This document shows positions 1 through 10,595 of a stretch of 64,000 nucleotides of DNA, piece after piece. Below the pieces are notes generated by a model. It saw nothing but the letters and a program-made list of their open reading frames with translations, was not told the DNA's origin and made no database searches. Origin of the DNA: Coleophoma eucalyptorum (taxonomy: Eukaryota > Ascomycota > Leotiomycetes > Helotiales > Dermateaceae); the NCBI GenBank assembly GCA_026120035.1, contig JALRME010000007.1, forward strand, positions 434,001 through 498,000. Direction: 5' to 3'. Position numbers and translations under genes: made by a program. The stretch's first letter is position 1, and every line of letters begins with the position of its first letter.

Positions 1-1340
1 TGCTATGGGCCTCTGGCTATGACCGAACCCGCGCCGTGTGGTTGTGCCGTGGTGCAGTGATTTTACGTAGGGGACTATGCCTAAACAAGCATATAAGAAG
101 TTGAGCACAGCGGGTGCGTACACTAGGTGAGATTATACGAACCCAACAGAAAGACGTCGCTTGCGTATACGTCCTGTGACCAAAGAGGCAGCAATAAACG
201 AGAAGGATTGCAGAATGGGCAAGGATAGACGAGAAAGAAGGTACACCCCTCGGTTAGAGAATTAAGCAAGCTTGACTTGAGTGTGGGAGGGTAGGAGTGT
301 AGAAGTGCAAGTTGAGACTTTCAACCATGAATAAGCCTTTGATTGATACCTGGGGAAGATCTGGGGATATATGTCTGCCTTGGGAGGGATGAGGTCTACT
401 TTAGGTTTGCATGGCCGCTGTCAGGCTGGTTATGGAACATTCCGTTGCAGCTGGAGAAGAGACGAGAGAGCGCATAAGCGAGATCGCTCTCCATGTGGTT
501 GTCGTGTTTCCATAGCAATTCGCCATAGAATTGAGTCGTGAAAGGGACAAAGTAGAGGCAAAACCGGGTGGCTCTCCAGTCCTTCCATAAATCTTTACTT
601 ATCTCTCCGACTAGATAAATGCATACATACATACGCATTGTTTTAAAGCTCACACGCACTTGTAAAGGCAAAATAGCCCGCGGTCCCGCATGCAAATCAG
701 AAATCAACACGCTTTTCGTCATCATTCCGCTTCTCTGCCGCCGCATTTGGCACGGCCCAGAATGTGTTTATGTCAAGACCTCTGGGGATGTTGGCCAAAA
801 TCAAGGATATTTTACTGCAGCAAATTGAAGTCCTTGAAGGTTTGATATGTTGTTGGATAACCGCCATGCCAAGTTCCACCCGGGGTGATAAGCATGACTT
901 GGCGTAATCGATTTGGGGGTACCTTGAAGTAGGTACAGTAAGCGGCGGTGCAAGCGAGCCGGAGATATGCATCCCTCCTCCGATTCACATTCGGGAGAAT
1001 TCACCGTCCGTGAGTAGTTCCAGCCTTTCCTATCTTCAGCTATTAATGTCCAACGCCCACACAAATGAACGGGCCTGTCTTCCGTCTTTTTTCTGTTCCC
1101 ACGCTCTCTAAATTCTTGCTCCATCTTCTTACCTTTTGACTTCTATCGACTTCCTCAACAGACGGCCTTTTCAGAGGCGACTACAACAAATCTTTGCCAC
1201 TTGGTCGGCGCGAGGCTGTCTTGGGGGAAAGTTGCAAAGGCCACCCAGTAATCAAGGGATTGCCAACAAGGATCTCCCACGAAGCACATAATTACCCACA
1301 ACAATCCGTGATCGAATTCTGAGATTCGCATTCGGCCAGG
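1..1340. other. Gene-poor left edge
   Basis: No supported gene. Several overlapping open frames of 60-116 codons occur on both strands, but none shows a recognisable domain or a convincing splice structure. The last few hundred bases are probably the promoter and leader of the RTA1-like gene that starts at 1341. Confidence 0.5.
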
Positions 1341-2430
1341 ATGGATCACTACGTAGGACATACCGTCCAGCTGCTCGCCCGAGCAAATAGACACAACCCT
1401 TACGAGAACTGCACGGTATCAACGTGCCGCATTTCCACTTCCTACTATTTCTACCGCGTATCGCTGGGCGCCAATGCTGCGTTCCTGGCGCTCTTCAGCG
1501 TGTCCTTGATCGGATTCCTGGCGACCTTCGCTCTTACGAGACGAGCGACCGCATTTCACGTCGCTATGCTTTGTGGCGTGCTGCTCGAGATCATCGGATA
1601 TGCTGGTCGGATTGAGAGTTGGAAGAATCAATGGCTCGAGAATGGATTCTTGATTCAGATCGTCTGTCTTACCATTGCACCAGCGTTCATGGCCGGGGCG
1701 ATTTATCTGTGCCTGAGGAGAATTGTGTATGCATTCGGGCCGGAGAATAGCAGGATCAAGCCAGAGTCCTACACCAGAATTGTAAGCCCTCGCATTCTCT
1801 TACCGGAACCATGCTGACAAAAACTAGTTCATCCCTTGTGATCTTCTCTCTCTTCTGCTTCAAGCTGCTGGTGGTGGAATCGCCTCGGCGGCGTCGCACT
1901 CCAACAAGAGTCCCGACACTGGCGACAACATTATGGTAGCCGGCCTGGCATTCCAGGTCTTCACGCTACTCATATTTATGTGTCTCTGCGTCGACTTCTC
2001 GGTGCGAACCATGAGGCGCTACCGGTCCATGGGCCAGGACGCCTTTGACCAAAACCCGGTCTATGTCCACTTGCGCGAAGGCCGGAGATTCAAATTCTTC
2101 GTCGCCGCTCTCGCCCTTGCAACCATCTGCATCTTCTGGCGAAGTGTTTATCGTGTTGCGGAGCTGGGTGAGGGATGGACGGGCAACCTGATTCGCAGAC
2201 AGTGGTTGTTTGTTGGTTTTGAGGGCGTGATGGTCATTGTGGCTTGCTTTTCTCTGAACATCTTCAACCCTGCCTTCACATTCAAGGAGGCTATGATGGG
2301 TCTTGGTGGCCTAGGCAGCAAAAAGCGTGCGGCAAAGCAGCAGAACGAGGGGGAGGCTGCTGCTGTGACTACGGAGAAGAACTTGAGTGGCAGCAATAGT
2401 GATGCTGATCGACCAAAGACAGATGTGTAG
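1341..2430 (+). CDS. RTA1-like seven-helix membrane protein
   Basis: Two exons, 1341-1781 and 1828-2430, around a 46-nt intron (GTAAGC donor, ACTAG acceptor) whose removal keeps phase 0 and gives 347 residues. The protein has a short N-terminal segment with a possible glycosylation site (NCT), then a series of hydrophobic helices with short basic loops, and a hydrophilic tail rich in A, E, K and S. This is the layout of the RTA1/RTM1/RSB1 family. Known members are plasma-membrane proteins linked to resistance to 7-aminocholesterol and other toxicants, or to sphingoid-base export. The GYAGRIESW-type signature after helix 2, and the helix spacing, fit the family. The actual substrate cannot be read from the sequence. 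The second exon alone would start at an internal Met (1933), which would cut the protein in the middle of a helix. Confidence 0.9.
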
Positions 2431-2627
2431 TTGTACTTGTTTACAGAGGCCGATGTATGGAGCTCATGGCTATGAAAGAAATAATGATGCTTCAGCTAGA
2501 CTACAGATATATGATACCAATATATAATGCCCGCTTTGCCTATGCCGAATATTCCGTGATAATTATTCTTGTGCCTTATCTCTATTCTGCCTGCTGGAAG
2601 GACAAAAGGAGAGGTAAAACCCACCTG

Positions 2628-4822
2628 TTACAATATCTTCACTTCTCGATCCTCCCAACCCGGCACACCATAAGTACACGGTCCCCTTTTATATTTCACT
2701 TCCCAGTCCCGCAGCTCGTGATGAAAAATCCCAATCCGCTCGTAGGTATCTGAGGCAGGATCGTATCGTAATAACAGGCCTCGAGTGAAGGCTGGATCCC
2801 GCTCGATCCGTGATCTCTCGGCGATGGGCATGGCACAAATATTCCGGGAAGGAGGGCCCATTTTAGTCTCGGAGTCAAGCTGAACGTGCGCCTCGGGATT
2901 CAGACTCTGTCTCTTGTCGATGTAAACGTTCCACATATCACAAGACTTTCGTTTAAAATCTTTCACGTATGTTGCCGTGAAGGCTGAGGGGCTCATACGC
3001 CCAAGATCTTGTAGCTCTTTCATAAAATTTACTTGTCCTTTGAGAATAATGTATCCAGACTTGACCGTCGCATAGGGATTATTGATGGGTTCGGTGCCCA
3101 CTGCGCAATCCCCCTTGGTGACTAAAGATCGTGTCTCCTTAACTACGCGACAGCACTCTTGAGAGAGTTGGCCACCATCTCCCTTGAGCGAAGCCCAGGA
3201 CCATGTAGGAGCTCGGTACCCATCCTTCAGTTCCCCATTAAATTCAGTGACATGCCAGAGTAAGTTGAAAGGCAGCGCGTTCTCCCACATCCCAGCCAGA
3301 TATCGCTCGTCAGGCTTTTTCGCGCATTGCCCAAAGACTCGTGCTAAAGCCGATATAGCAATTAGTTTGTCCCGCTCATATCTCATATTTCTCGGCCAAT
3401 ACTGGCTCAGGATCTTTTGCCATTCTAGCTCTCGAAGCTTTGGATCCTGCAAATTATGGCTGGATTGTGATATGTGCTCCGACATAATAAATCGGTTATC
3501 CAATGCACTCTTATAACTATCTGAGGCACGGCTCTTATTACATCGCCAGCGGACCTGCCCGGAGGAGAATTCCAGTAGCCGTGGTGATAGAAGCGCTTCC
3601 TGGAGGGTCCACGCTCTAGCTAATATTGGATCTTTCCCTTGAAATTTTGAGTATGATGCACTTTCGTTGTGGGCAAGAACCCGTCCTTGTTCTAGGCTAT
3701 CATAACAGAGTTTTATTGAACATGGTATCATATCCTCTTCCGTATAATCAAAATCCCGATCACTCAAAAAGCCATCAGTGCTCTCAGCGGCACTTGACGC
3801 AGACAAGGTAACATAAGACTGCTGGTAGACACCGGGCATCTTGGTAAGCTCATGTTGCTTATCAAGATCCTTGTCATTTTGAACGATGCATAAGCAATCG
3901 ACCCAAATGTAGTCGATTCCTAGTTGACTGGTGACGAATATCGCATCCTTTAAGGTCTGCGGAAGGCCCTCCATTGGGATGTCTTCAAGGTAAGTTTTAA
4001 TGTTTTCTCGGGTCGTTTGAATGGCTTTAATAGTTTTGGCTCCGCTCTTTTCATCTGAATCATCTCCCCAGCAATAGCTCAGAGCACACCAAGCGTACGG
4101 CTCAGTTGCAGATGTCTCGACAAGCTTGAGTGTTGATTCTCCGTTTTTATTGCCAATTTCAATGAGACGAGTAGGATTTGAAGGTTCTCCTTCAACCATC
4201 TGGAAACAGTCGTGTTTAGAATGGCACTCTTGTAACCATTTTCGGATGTCAGAAAGCGTTCCATTTGGCAGAACGGTGCGATACCGTGGCATTTTCTTTA
4301 CTAAAGTCGAAGCCGTGGTCCCTGGAAGACGATCAATTGTGAGGACAACTAGGACTTTTAGGTTACGGTACCTTTATGAGCAGATAAGTGCATGTTAGCT
4401 CCAAAAGAGTCGGGAACTAGATAACCACTGGTTGTCCACAAGGTTGCGTATGCGTCTGCACGCATACGTATACCCAGTCCCTCGAATCGTTCTCTCTCAC
4501 TCAGCTTCCTATCATGAGTAACGAGTCGTTGCAACATGGGACAGTTGGGCAGTTTGGCAGCCTGAGCAGGAAGTGGTTCATCATCCTGAAATATAGCGAT
4601 TTTGAAGATGGTGTTGTTCCGCTTCTCCACAATGCGAAAAGTCAGATCTTCGCAGTGTTCACAAACATGAGGCTTAATATTATCTTGCCACGCCACATGG
4701 CTCATGGTCTGGTAACAACCGGCATAGCTTGACTGCTCTACCTCTTTGAGGAACTCTCCGATGGTGAAGGCGCCGAAATTAGGTATCCGCTGTGGCCGTT
4801 GTGACTCAGTATGAACCGACAT
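2628..4822 (-). CDS. HET-domain (heterokaryon incompatibility) protein
   Basis: Two exons on the minus strand, 4822-4372 and 4321-2628, separated by a 50-nt intron (GTACCG...CCAG). Splicing gives one frame of 714 residues; the second exon alone would start at a Met that is internal in the spliced protein. A first block of about 150 residues has a CEHC pair. The HET domain begins at about residue 226 with ALSYCWG, continues through the IDYIWVDCLCIVQND block and the Y-Q-A/S-like YQQSYVTLSA block, and ends near ARAWTLQEALLSPRLLEF. These are the three conserved blocks of PF06985. HET proteins trigger cell death when unlike fungal strains fuse, and they form large, fast-evolving families. The C-terminal 300 residues carry no other recognisable domain, and no NACHT or WD40 repeats are present. 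Whether this gene is an active incompatibility locus cannot be decided here. Confidence 0.92.
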
Positions 4823-5277
4823 CGCAAGGGCATCCAGTTCAATCGCAATAATGAACAGCAGCTGAAAATCAGTATATGTCTTCCGCAGACAAGCTCATGA
4901 CCGTTATTTGAAAGAAATATGCCGAGGCTGTGCTGGTAATAGCGTCGAAGATATAGCACAGCTATCGACGAAGATGCGCTGCATCATGTGGTGACGGCTG
5001 ATACGGGTCGGCTCGCTCTAACCTCGTAATGCCGGCTAATATTGACCGGCTGATAAGGGGAAAGAGGGATGTGCTGCATGGGCAAATATTGTACTGCTGA
5101 ACTTAAGCGTACTTGGCGCAGGAGTTCTCTTGTGAAGAATATTTCGCTTTTTCTTTACTATTTCAGAGAAGGCCCCAAACGATGTTTGAAATCAAACTTT
5201 ATGCCACTTAAAAAGCACCATCATAGAATCTTGACTCTCCGGTTCTGCTATCCAGAATTTCCATAGGTAGCCGCAGA
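4823..5277. other. Intergenic, 5' flank of HET gene
   Basis: Promoter-side flank of the HET-domain gene. I see no coding structure in it. Confidence 0.5.
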
Positions 5278-5582
5278 TTATTCCTTGTCTCCTGGTAAAC
5301 TACTGTCTGAGATATGGTAAGTCAAGATCCCATGCCGCTCGAATATATCTGACTCAGTTGTCTTGTCGCAATAAAAAACCAGTTGCAATGCCAACATTGC
5401 CAGCTAGCAGCGTGGCCGTCTTGGCAGGCTTTCGCCCCAAGTATTCATCTCATCACCTGTGGAAGAAACCATTTCGTCCATGTCCATGTTACGGGCTCAT
5501 CGCGGAAGATTATATTGTCCTTGGTCGAGCCCTTCATTGCATTAAGTAGTTTGGCCTTGCCGGTATCCAAGCCCTTTGACAT
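5278..5582 (-). pseudogene. Small ORF, either frameshifted or spliced
   Basis: An ATG at 5582 opens 42 codons ending WTWTKWFLPQ at 5457. A good acceptor-like CCTTCCCCAG lies just upstream (5599), which fits a 5' leader intron. Two readings of what follows compete. In one, a frame change at 5456-5444 (near a repeated ATGA) leads into 29 codons from YLGRKPAK through a hydrophobic stretch, LLAGNVGIATGFLL, to a stop at 5354. That would be a one-helix membrane protein of about 75 residues with a 1- or 4-nt insertion. In the other, a weak 53-nt intron (5456-5404, GTGATG donor, no clear branch point) joins a different frame that ends at 5278. The composition of the first reading looks more natural to me. 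Family not recognised. Confidence 0.35.
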
Positions 5583-5602
5583 CGAATGGAGGAATTTACT
5601 GG

Positions 5603-6233
5603 GGAAGGAAGAGGGGACTTGTGTATCATGTATGGAGAGGTATGAAGTAGGTTTCGAGCCGATGAAATTGGAGAAGATATGAGGAGGGAAGGAAGAACCA
5701 CACGAACGAACACTTCGAGCAGTCAAACCCGCTTACCAGCTTACCAATGACTAAGTTCCGTACCATAGCCTCTTCGAGCCTCCCAGCCGAAGCAAACATC
5801 CAGCTTTTGAACAGTTTGTATGTCATCCTTCCTCGACCCTCACCCACCCAGGCGCGCCAGGACTGCTCGCTTGACTTCTCGGGGCCCGAAAGCTCCCCTT
5901 GCTTCGGGGAAGCTAGTCTAACCTGGCGCCTGGGAGCAAGATAAAGTAGGTTCATGGACCGACCATGAAAAAGTATAACAAGGCATCTTATATTTGGGCA
6001 ACTTTCTCACGTGTACGATGCTGAATCCGTTTTTGAAAAGAAATTGATTGAAAAAGATACATTGTGAGAGGCAAGCAAAAAGAAAACCAGGCCTGAGAAT
6101 ATTCATCGCTCGCTCTATGAGTTGCGGATTGCTACTATTACAATGACCCCAATAAGAGAAAAACTCCACTAATCTGTCTCGTTTTCCCAATCCACTTGCG
6201 CATGAGTCGTATTAGACACCCTCCATTGACTCC
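5603..6233. other. Intergenic
   Basis: No supported gene. The stretch 5850-5940 is GC-rich and reads open on both strands without recognisable content. It probably holds the 3' flank of the BTB gene and the leader of the small ORF to its left. Confidence 0.4.
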
Positions 6234-8619
6234 TCAAATCGGTTCTTGTCCACAGCCACGATACTTCATGGACTGTAGAGTCTGTGCTGCTTCAAGCATA
6301 TCTTGATCGGATCCATCAGTCTCCATAGCATCTTCAGTATCAACTTGATTTGCACCTTCGACTCCCTCTGTGCGCTCTACAGAGTTTAGTACAGCATGAT
6401 CAGCAGGGCCGGCAGCTTGCTGGAGGTATCCCGTGTTGTTGTCCATGACTTCGTCTCTGCCAGCGTTTGCTTGCTGTGGTGCCTTAGCTTTGTTCGCTCC
6501 ACTATTCGCCATGTGTAGTAACATTCTGGCGGCCTCTAAGATCTCGGGCGAGAAATAGTCTGCAGGCAGGTTAGCGGTGACGGTAGAACGAAGGACAGTT
6601 CCGTCCAGATTTCTGTTCTCATCTTCTCCTGAAGCTAACTCCATTCTAGAACTGCCTGCTCTGCTAGTAGTCTTGTTATCATTAGGGTGATTGACTTGAA
6701 TTCCTTCGCCTGTATTGTCTTGAGCTTGGAAACCTATTGGGCTTGCGATGTTGGCAGCGGCATTTCTCTTTGGAGTTTGGGTAATGTTGCGAGTATCATG
6801 TTCATGAAGATACATGTCCTGGTTTGCTCGGTCTAGATTCTTCCGGATTTTTGGGGTTGTAGCGGTCTCGAACTCACGGGATGTGTTGCTTCTCTTCAGA
6901 CTAGGGCTGAAATTGACAGGAGTTTCAGAGTTCCGGAAGCCTCTCTCGGTCGCGCGAGGTTCGAAATCATTGGAAATGTTGCTCGAAGAGGCCTTTCTCT
7001 TCAAGCTATGTACAGGTTTCTTATGAGCCTGGTATTCGCGATTATCAACTTCTTGCAGAGGATAGAATCTTAGACGAGGTATAACTAGATCTTTGGATAC
7101 GCTCGCTCTAGAACCATCTTGCTTGAGGATGCGACCTGACGAATGGCTTTGCTTAGAGGATCCTCCCCGGTCCTCATGTCGTTCACGACCATGGTAATAT
7201 GGCGCGATTTTGTTGTTTCTGGCTCTGAAGATCTGATCATCATCCTCATTTGTGGAATCATTATCTTCTGATTCATCATTAGAGATAGCACCTCGTGCAG
7301 TAGTCCATGGCATTTCTTCATCCAGAATATGTGTACAGGTGAGATATGGCAACGGCTTAGGTAGAGGAACTTCACGACGGTGAAGATTATCCACCAACAA
7401 GTCTTTAACAATGAGCTGGAAGTCAACCTTCAATAAGTCGAGATCTGCAAGAAAGCAAGACTTCCCCTTTGTTGTCATGGCGAAATAATTGTGGTATTCT
7501 GAAAGAGTTGTCTCAGTCAGCCATGCCTCACCACCCTCTCCCAGAGCACGGTAGAATGAGGCTCCACCATCGGGAGCACGGTGCGTCTTATCCTTCATCA
7601 TTTTCTCTGCCACGTACTGCCGCATGAGTGTGATAGATTGCCACTTGTAGATATCGCCGGCGTAGGTTGAGCGACCAGGGACTGCTCGGCCTATAGTAGC
7701 ATGAGCCATGCGTTGAGGGAAGAAGGTCATAAGGCGATGTTCGACCTGGAGCTTTTTCTCATATAACTGCTCTACCTTATGCTGTGCAAGCCTAGCAATG
7801 CTGTCGCCATCCTGCATTCTGCTGAAAGCTTTGTGCTGTTCGCCTCCTGGTCGGCCCCATCTACCTACAACATGGATCATAGCTTCTCTGAAGATCTCTG
7901 AGGATTTCAGCCGAAACGCAACACCACACCAAGTTTCTGGGCTACGGCGTACATGATCCCAGAGAGCATCGTGCAAGCGGAGCAAATGGTTCTCGATGGT
8001 ATGCTTGATTGCATCTCTTGCACCCAGGCGCTCAGAAATTACGAGAACGGCAACGCACTCGTGGACAGCCCTGTCGCCACCACTGATATCGCGCTTTGTC
8101 AATCCAGGATCGAGGTTGTAAATGCAGCGGAAGAACATGTCGTAGTAACGATGATATTCTGGTTCCATCATACCCATGAATTGGACTGGCATCTGTACAG
8201 GTTGCTTTTGTGTCAAGTCCTATAGAAAGAGTCAATAATCATAAATCATACCACAATAAGGTGAATTAGTTCTCCATTTGTTCAAGTGCGTGCGTTCACC
8301 ATGCTGCAAACCACACTCTATGTGAGTGAATAAAAGTACTTACGGTAGCATGAAACTCAGCAAAGCGCATGTCCATTGGATTAGGTTGCATTCGAAGCTT
8401 CCAGAGAATACCCTGGCCATCATCTTTGTGCTTCTTTGAGAGGCGGCGTGGTGGTTGCTTAGAGATGATCTCATTGAACATCTCAGATACCCGTCGCAAG
8501 GTGGATGAGTGTAGCTTCCAGGTGCGAGGTCCTGTTGAGGAGACGATGATTATATCACCGTCGTGAAAATTAGGATACTCGGACCTAGTTGCATCTGGAG
8601 GTGCTACGGAGGAAGACAT
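6234..8619 (-). CDS. BTB/POZ-domain protein with long disordered tail
   Basis: Exons 8619-8344 and 8219-6234, with a 124-nt intron (GTAAGT...CTATAG, phase 0), give 753 residues. The second exon has no ATG near its start, so the first exon is needed. The N-terminus has the BTB/POZ pattern DGDIIIVSSTGPRTWKLHS..L...S.MF. An interruption follows, then YDMFFRCIYNLDP and a helix-rich block with VLVISERLGARDAI, which matches the end of a fungal BTB fold. Residues from about 390 onward are low-complexity and charged (runs of N, D, S, T and repeated RKAS/RSNTS-like patches), so probably disordered. BTB domains mediate dimerisation and often Cullin-3 binding; no Kelch or zinc-finger partner domain is visible. 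The 5' flank carries two tandem repeats (see separate entries). Confidence 0.8.
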
Positions 8620-8736
8620 CCTTTCTGGTTATTGCAACAAACTAAGCTGCGCGACTCAGTTAGCTTGCTGTAAGTGAATGATTGATGTGATATTAGTAGC
8701 TAATATACCTAGTGTTTGCAATTATCTAGAGCTCAG

Positions 8737-8790
8737 TCGTTGTAGTAGGGTTGGTCGTTGTAATAAGGTTGGTCGTTGTAATGAGGTTGG
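8737..8790. repeat. 18-bp minisatellite, 3 copies
   Basis: Three adjacent 18-bp units of the form TCGTTGTARTRRGGTTGG (8737-8754, 8755-8772, 8773-8790) differ by one or two bases, and a degraded fourth unit may follow. They lie about 120 bp upstream of the BTB gene start, probably in its leader or core promoter. Confidence 0.9.
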
Positions 8791-8949
8791 TCTTTATGAA
8801 GGTATGTAGTGTTGAGGTTTGAAGATGTGTTGTGTAGATTTCTGAAAGCGATTCAACTTCGCGTGACGCGTTAGTAGGTAGATGTTTGAATCAGAAAAAT
8901 CTCTAATAGCCTTTAACGCGACGAGTGATTGATACCTTAACGCCTAAAG

Positions 8950-9596
8950 GTAATCTGAAAACTCAAGGTAAGTTAGCAAGGCGACTGAAGCTGATTTAGC
9001 GACTAAGGTGAAGTTAAGCGTTGAGGATAATCTGAGCGCTCAGAAGGATTTGGGTGACTTACTTCAGGATGGCGTGTGAAGTGATATTCTTGAATCTGAA
9101 AAATCAGGGTAGGATAGTAAGACGACTGAAGCTAATTCAGCGACTGAGGTAGATTGAAGCATTAAGGATAATCTAAGCGCTCAAAATGATTTGGGTGACT
9201 TACTTCAGGATAGCGTGTGAAGTAATGTTCTTGAATCTGAAAAATCAGGGTAGGTTAGTAAGACGACTGAAGCTGATTTAGCGACTGAGGTAGATTGAAG
9301 CATTGAGGATAATCTGAGCGCTCAAAAGGATTTGGGCGACTTACTTTAGGATAGCGTCTGAAGTGATGTTCTTGAATCTGAAAAATCACGGTGGATTAGT
9401 AAGGCGATTGAAGCTGATTCAACAACTAAGGTAGATCTAGGCGTTGAGGATAATCTGGGCGCTCATGATATTCTGGGTGACTTACTTCAGGATAGCATGT
9501 GAAGTGATGTTCTTGAGTCTGAAAAGTCAAGGCGAGTTAGCAAGGCGACTGAAGTTGATTTAACGACCAAGAAAAATCTAGGCGCTGAGGATAATG
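8950..9596. repeat. 141-bp tandem array, 4 full copies plus ends
   Basis: The marker CGAYTGAAG recurs at 8982, 9123, 9264, 9405 and 9546, exactly 141 bp apart each time. Four complete units (8982-9545), a partial fifth (to about 9596) and a decayed part-copy on the left (about 8950-8981, with weaker similarity back to about 8880) are visible. Copies differ at roughly 10-20% of positions by substitution only, with no length change. 141 is a multiple of three, so one plus-strand frame runs through the array. Its units read like EDNLSAQKDLGDLLQDS..., VLESEKS... and VSKTTEADLATEVD, interrupted by TGA/TAG at recurring positions. No intact gene spans the array. It may be a decayed coding repeat or a non-coding minisatellite upstream of the BTB gene. 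Confidence 0.9.
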
Positions 9597-9844
9597 CTTT
9601 GTAGTAGTAGGAAAGGCAATAATGCCAAAGTAAATTGACCCAAAGATATCCCAATTCAAATAAATTAAGCGAGCATCCCTCTAGAAAGAGTGCGCCCACC
9701 ACTTCTGGTAAAATCCCATTGGGAGTTTTTATATGAGTAACACTACATTTTAAGGTCAAAGTGATATGTCAAGAAAGTATGGTGGTCATAAAGCGGCTAT
9801 AATTACCCCATTATAAGAGGCTTAACTTGGATCTATCCTCGCTC

Positions 9845-10140
9845 TTAATATCCATCTTTGGAGTGGATGATATCTCGGGCCTTAATCAGCCATCCGCCAG
9901 TGGTTACGGCAACCACTCTGGAATCGCCTTTAAGACCACCATAGCGTGGAAAACAGCTAGCTAGCTTCTTTTCAAAGTCTTGTCCATTTGGATATCTGGG
10001 TCTTTCTTGCTCGTAGCAGGCAAAGCGATTTTCATCAAGATCAGAGACTCATTACTAGGCGATTTGGCAATTCAGCTCTTGGAGATCATCGTATATTAGG
10101 ACGTGGTTAGCTGTCATTCGACCTTGTTCTTAGGTCGTTC
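9845..10140 (-). pseudogene. Decayed coding fragment
   Basis: On the minus strand an ATG at about 10114 opens a frame reading MTANHVLIYDDLQELN and so on. It is broken by three consecutive stops (TAG TAA TGA at about 10052-10060) and then stays open for about 68 codons with natural composition (DLDENRFACYEQERPRYPNG, then GGLKGDSRVVAVTTGGWLIK) to TAA at 9845. Upstream, a different frame also reads protein-like (SLETFDHPAQNQYERP), which suggests a frameshift. The family is not recognised. A remnant of a dispersed gene family or transposon-borne gene is possible. Confidence 0.45.
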
Positions 10141-10372
10141 ATACTGATTTTGAGCGGGATGATCAAAGGTCTCAAGAGATCATTTCGCCAAGAGAGGAGA
10201 GTTAGTACGATTCAAAGATGTGAAGGTGGCTCATCAGACGAGCGAATTCGGCCCCCGGGCAGGAGCAGGAGCAGGTAAATCTGAGACTCGGTGGGCTTCG
10301 CCTGTAAGGGCCCAAAACTGATAGAGCAGCTTTGCCATATTAGCAGGTGCATCGATTGAGCCCCTCAGATTG

Positions 10373-10406
10373 TCTTCATTGATAGGGTGTCTTCATTGGT
10401 AGGGTG
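10373..10406. repeat. 17-bp direct duplication
   Basis: Two adjacent copies of TCTTCATTRATAGGGTG-like sequence, 10373-10389 and 10390-10406, differ at one position. Confidence 0.8.
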
Positions 10407-10566
10407 CTTAATATCTACTTGGCTAGACACCGTATGTTTGATTATTAAGGTAAAAGCAGTACTTGGAGATCTTGTGAAATAAAGAAGCATTATTAAGGAT
10501 ACTATAGTGCTATATAAACTGTCTATAAAGCTGTAGGCGAGGAATAAGCACCAGGCCTCATCTACA

Positions 10567-10595
10567 CAATGTTAACAACTATCATGTTGACATTG
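10567..10595. repeat. Imperfect inverted repeat
   Basis: CAATGTTAAC (10567-10576) and GTTGACATTG (10586-10595) pair at nine of ten positions across a 9-nt loop. No T-run follows and no gene is adjacent, so a functional reading is not supported. Confidence 0.6.

Noticed and set aside
396..1124. Overlapping minus-strand frames at the left edge
   Set aside because: Mutually overlapping, no domain and no start context or intron structure to prefer one.
10567..10595. Imperfect hairpin as a terminator or element terminus
   Set aside because: No adjacent gene end, no target-site duplication and no second copy nearby.
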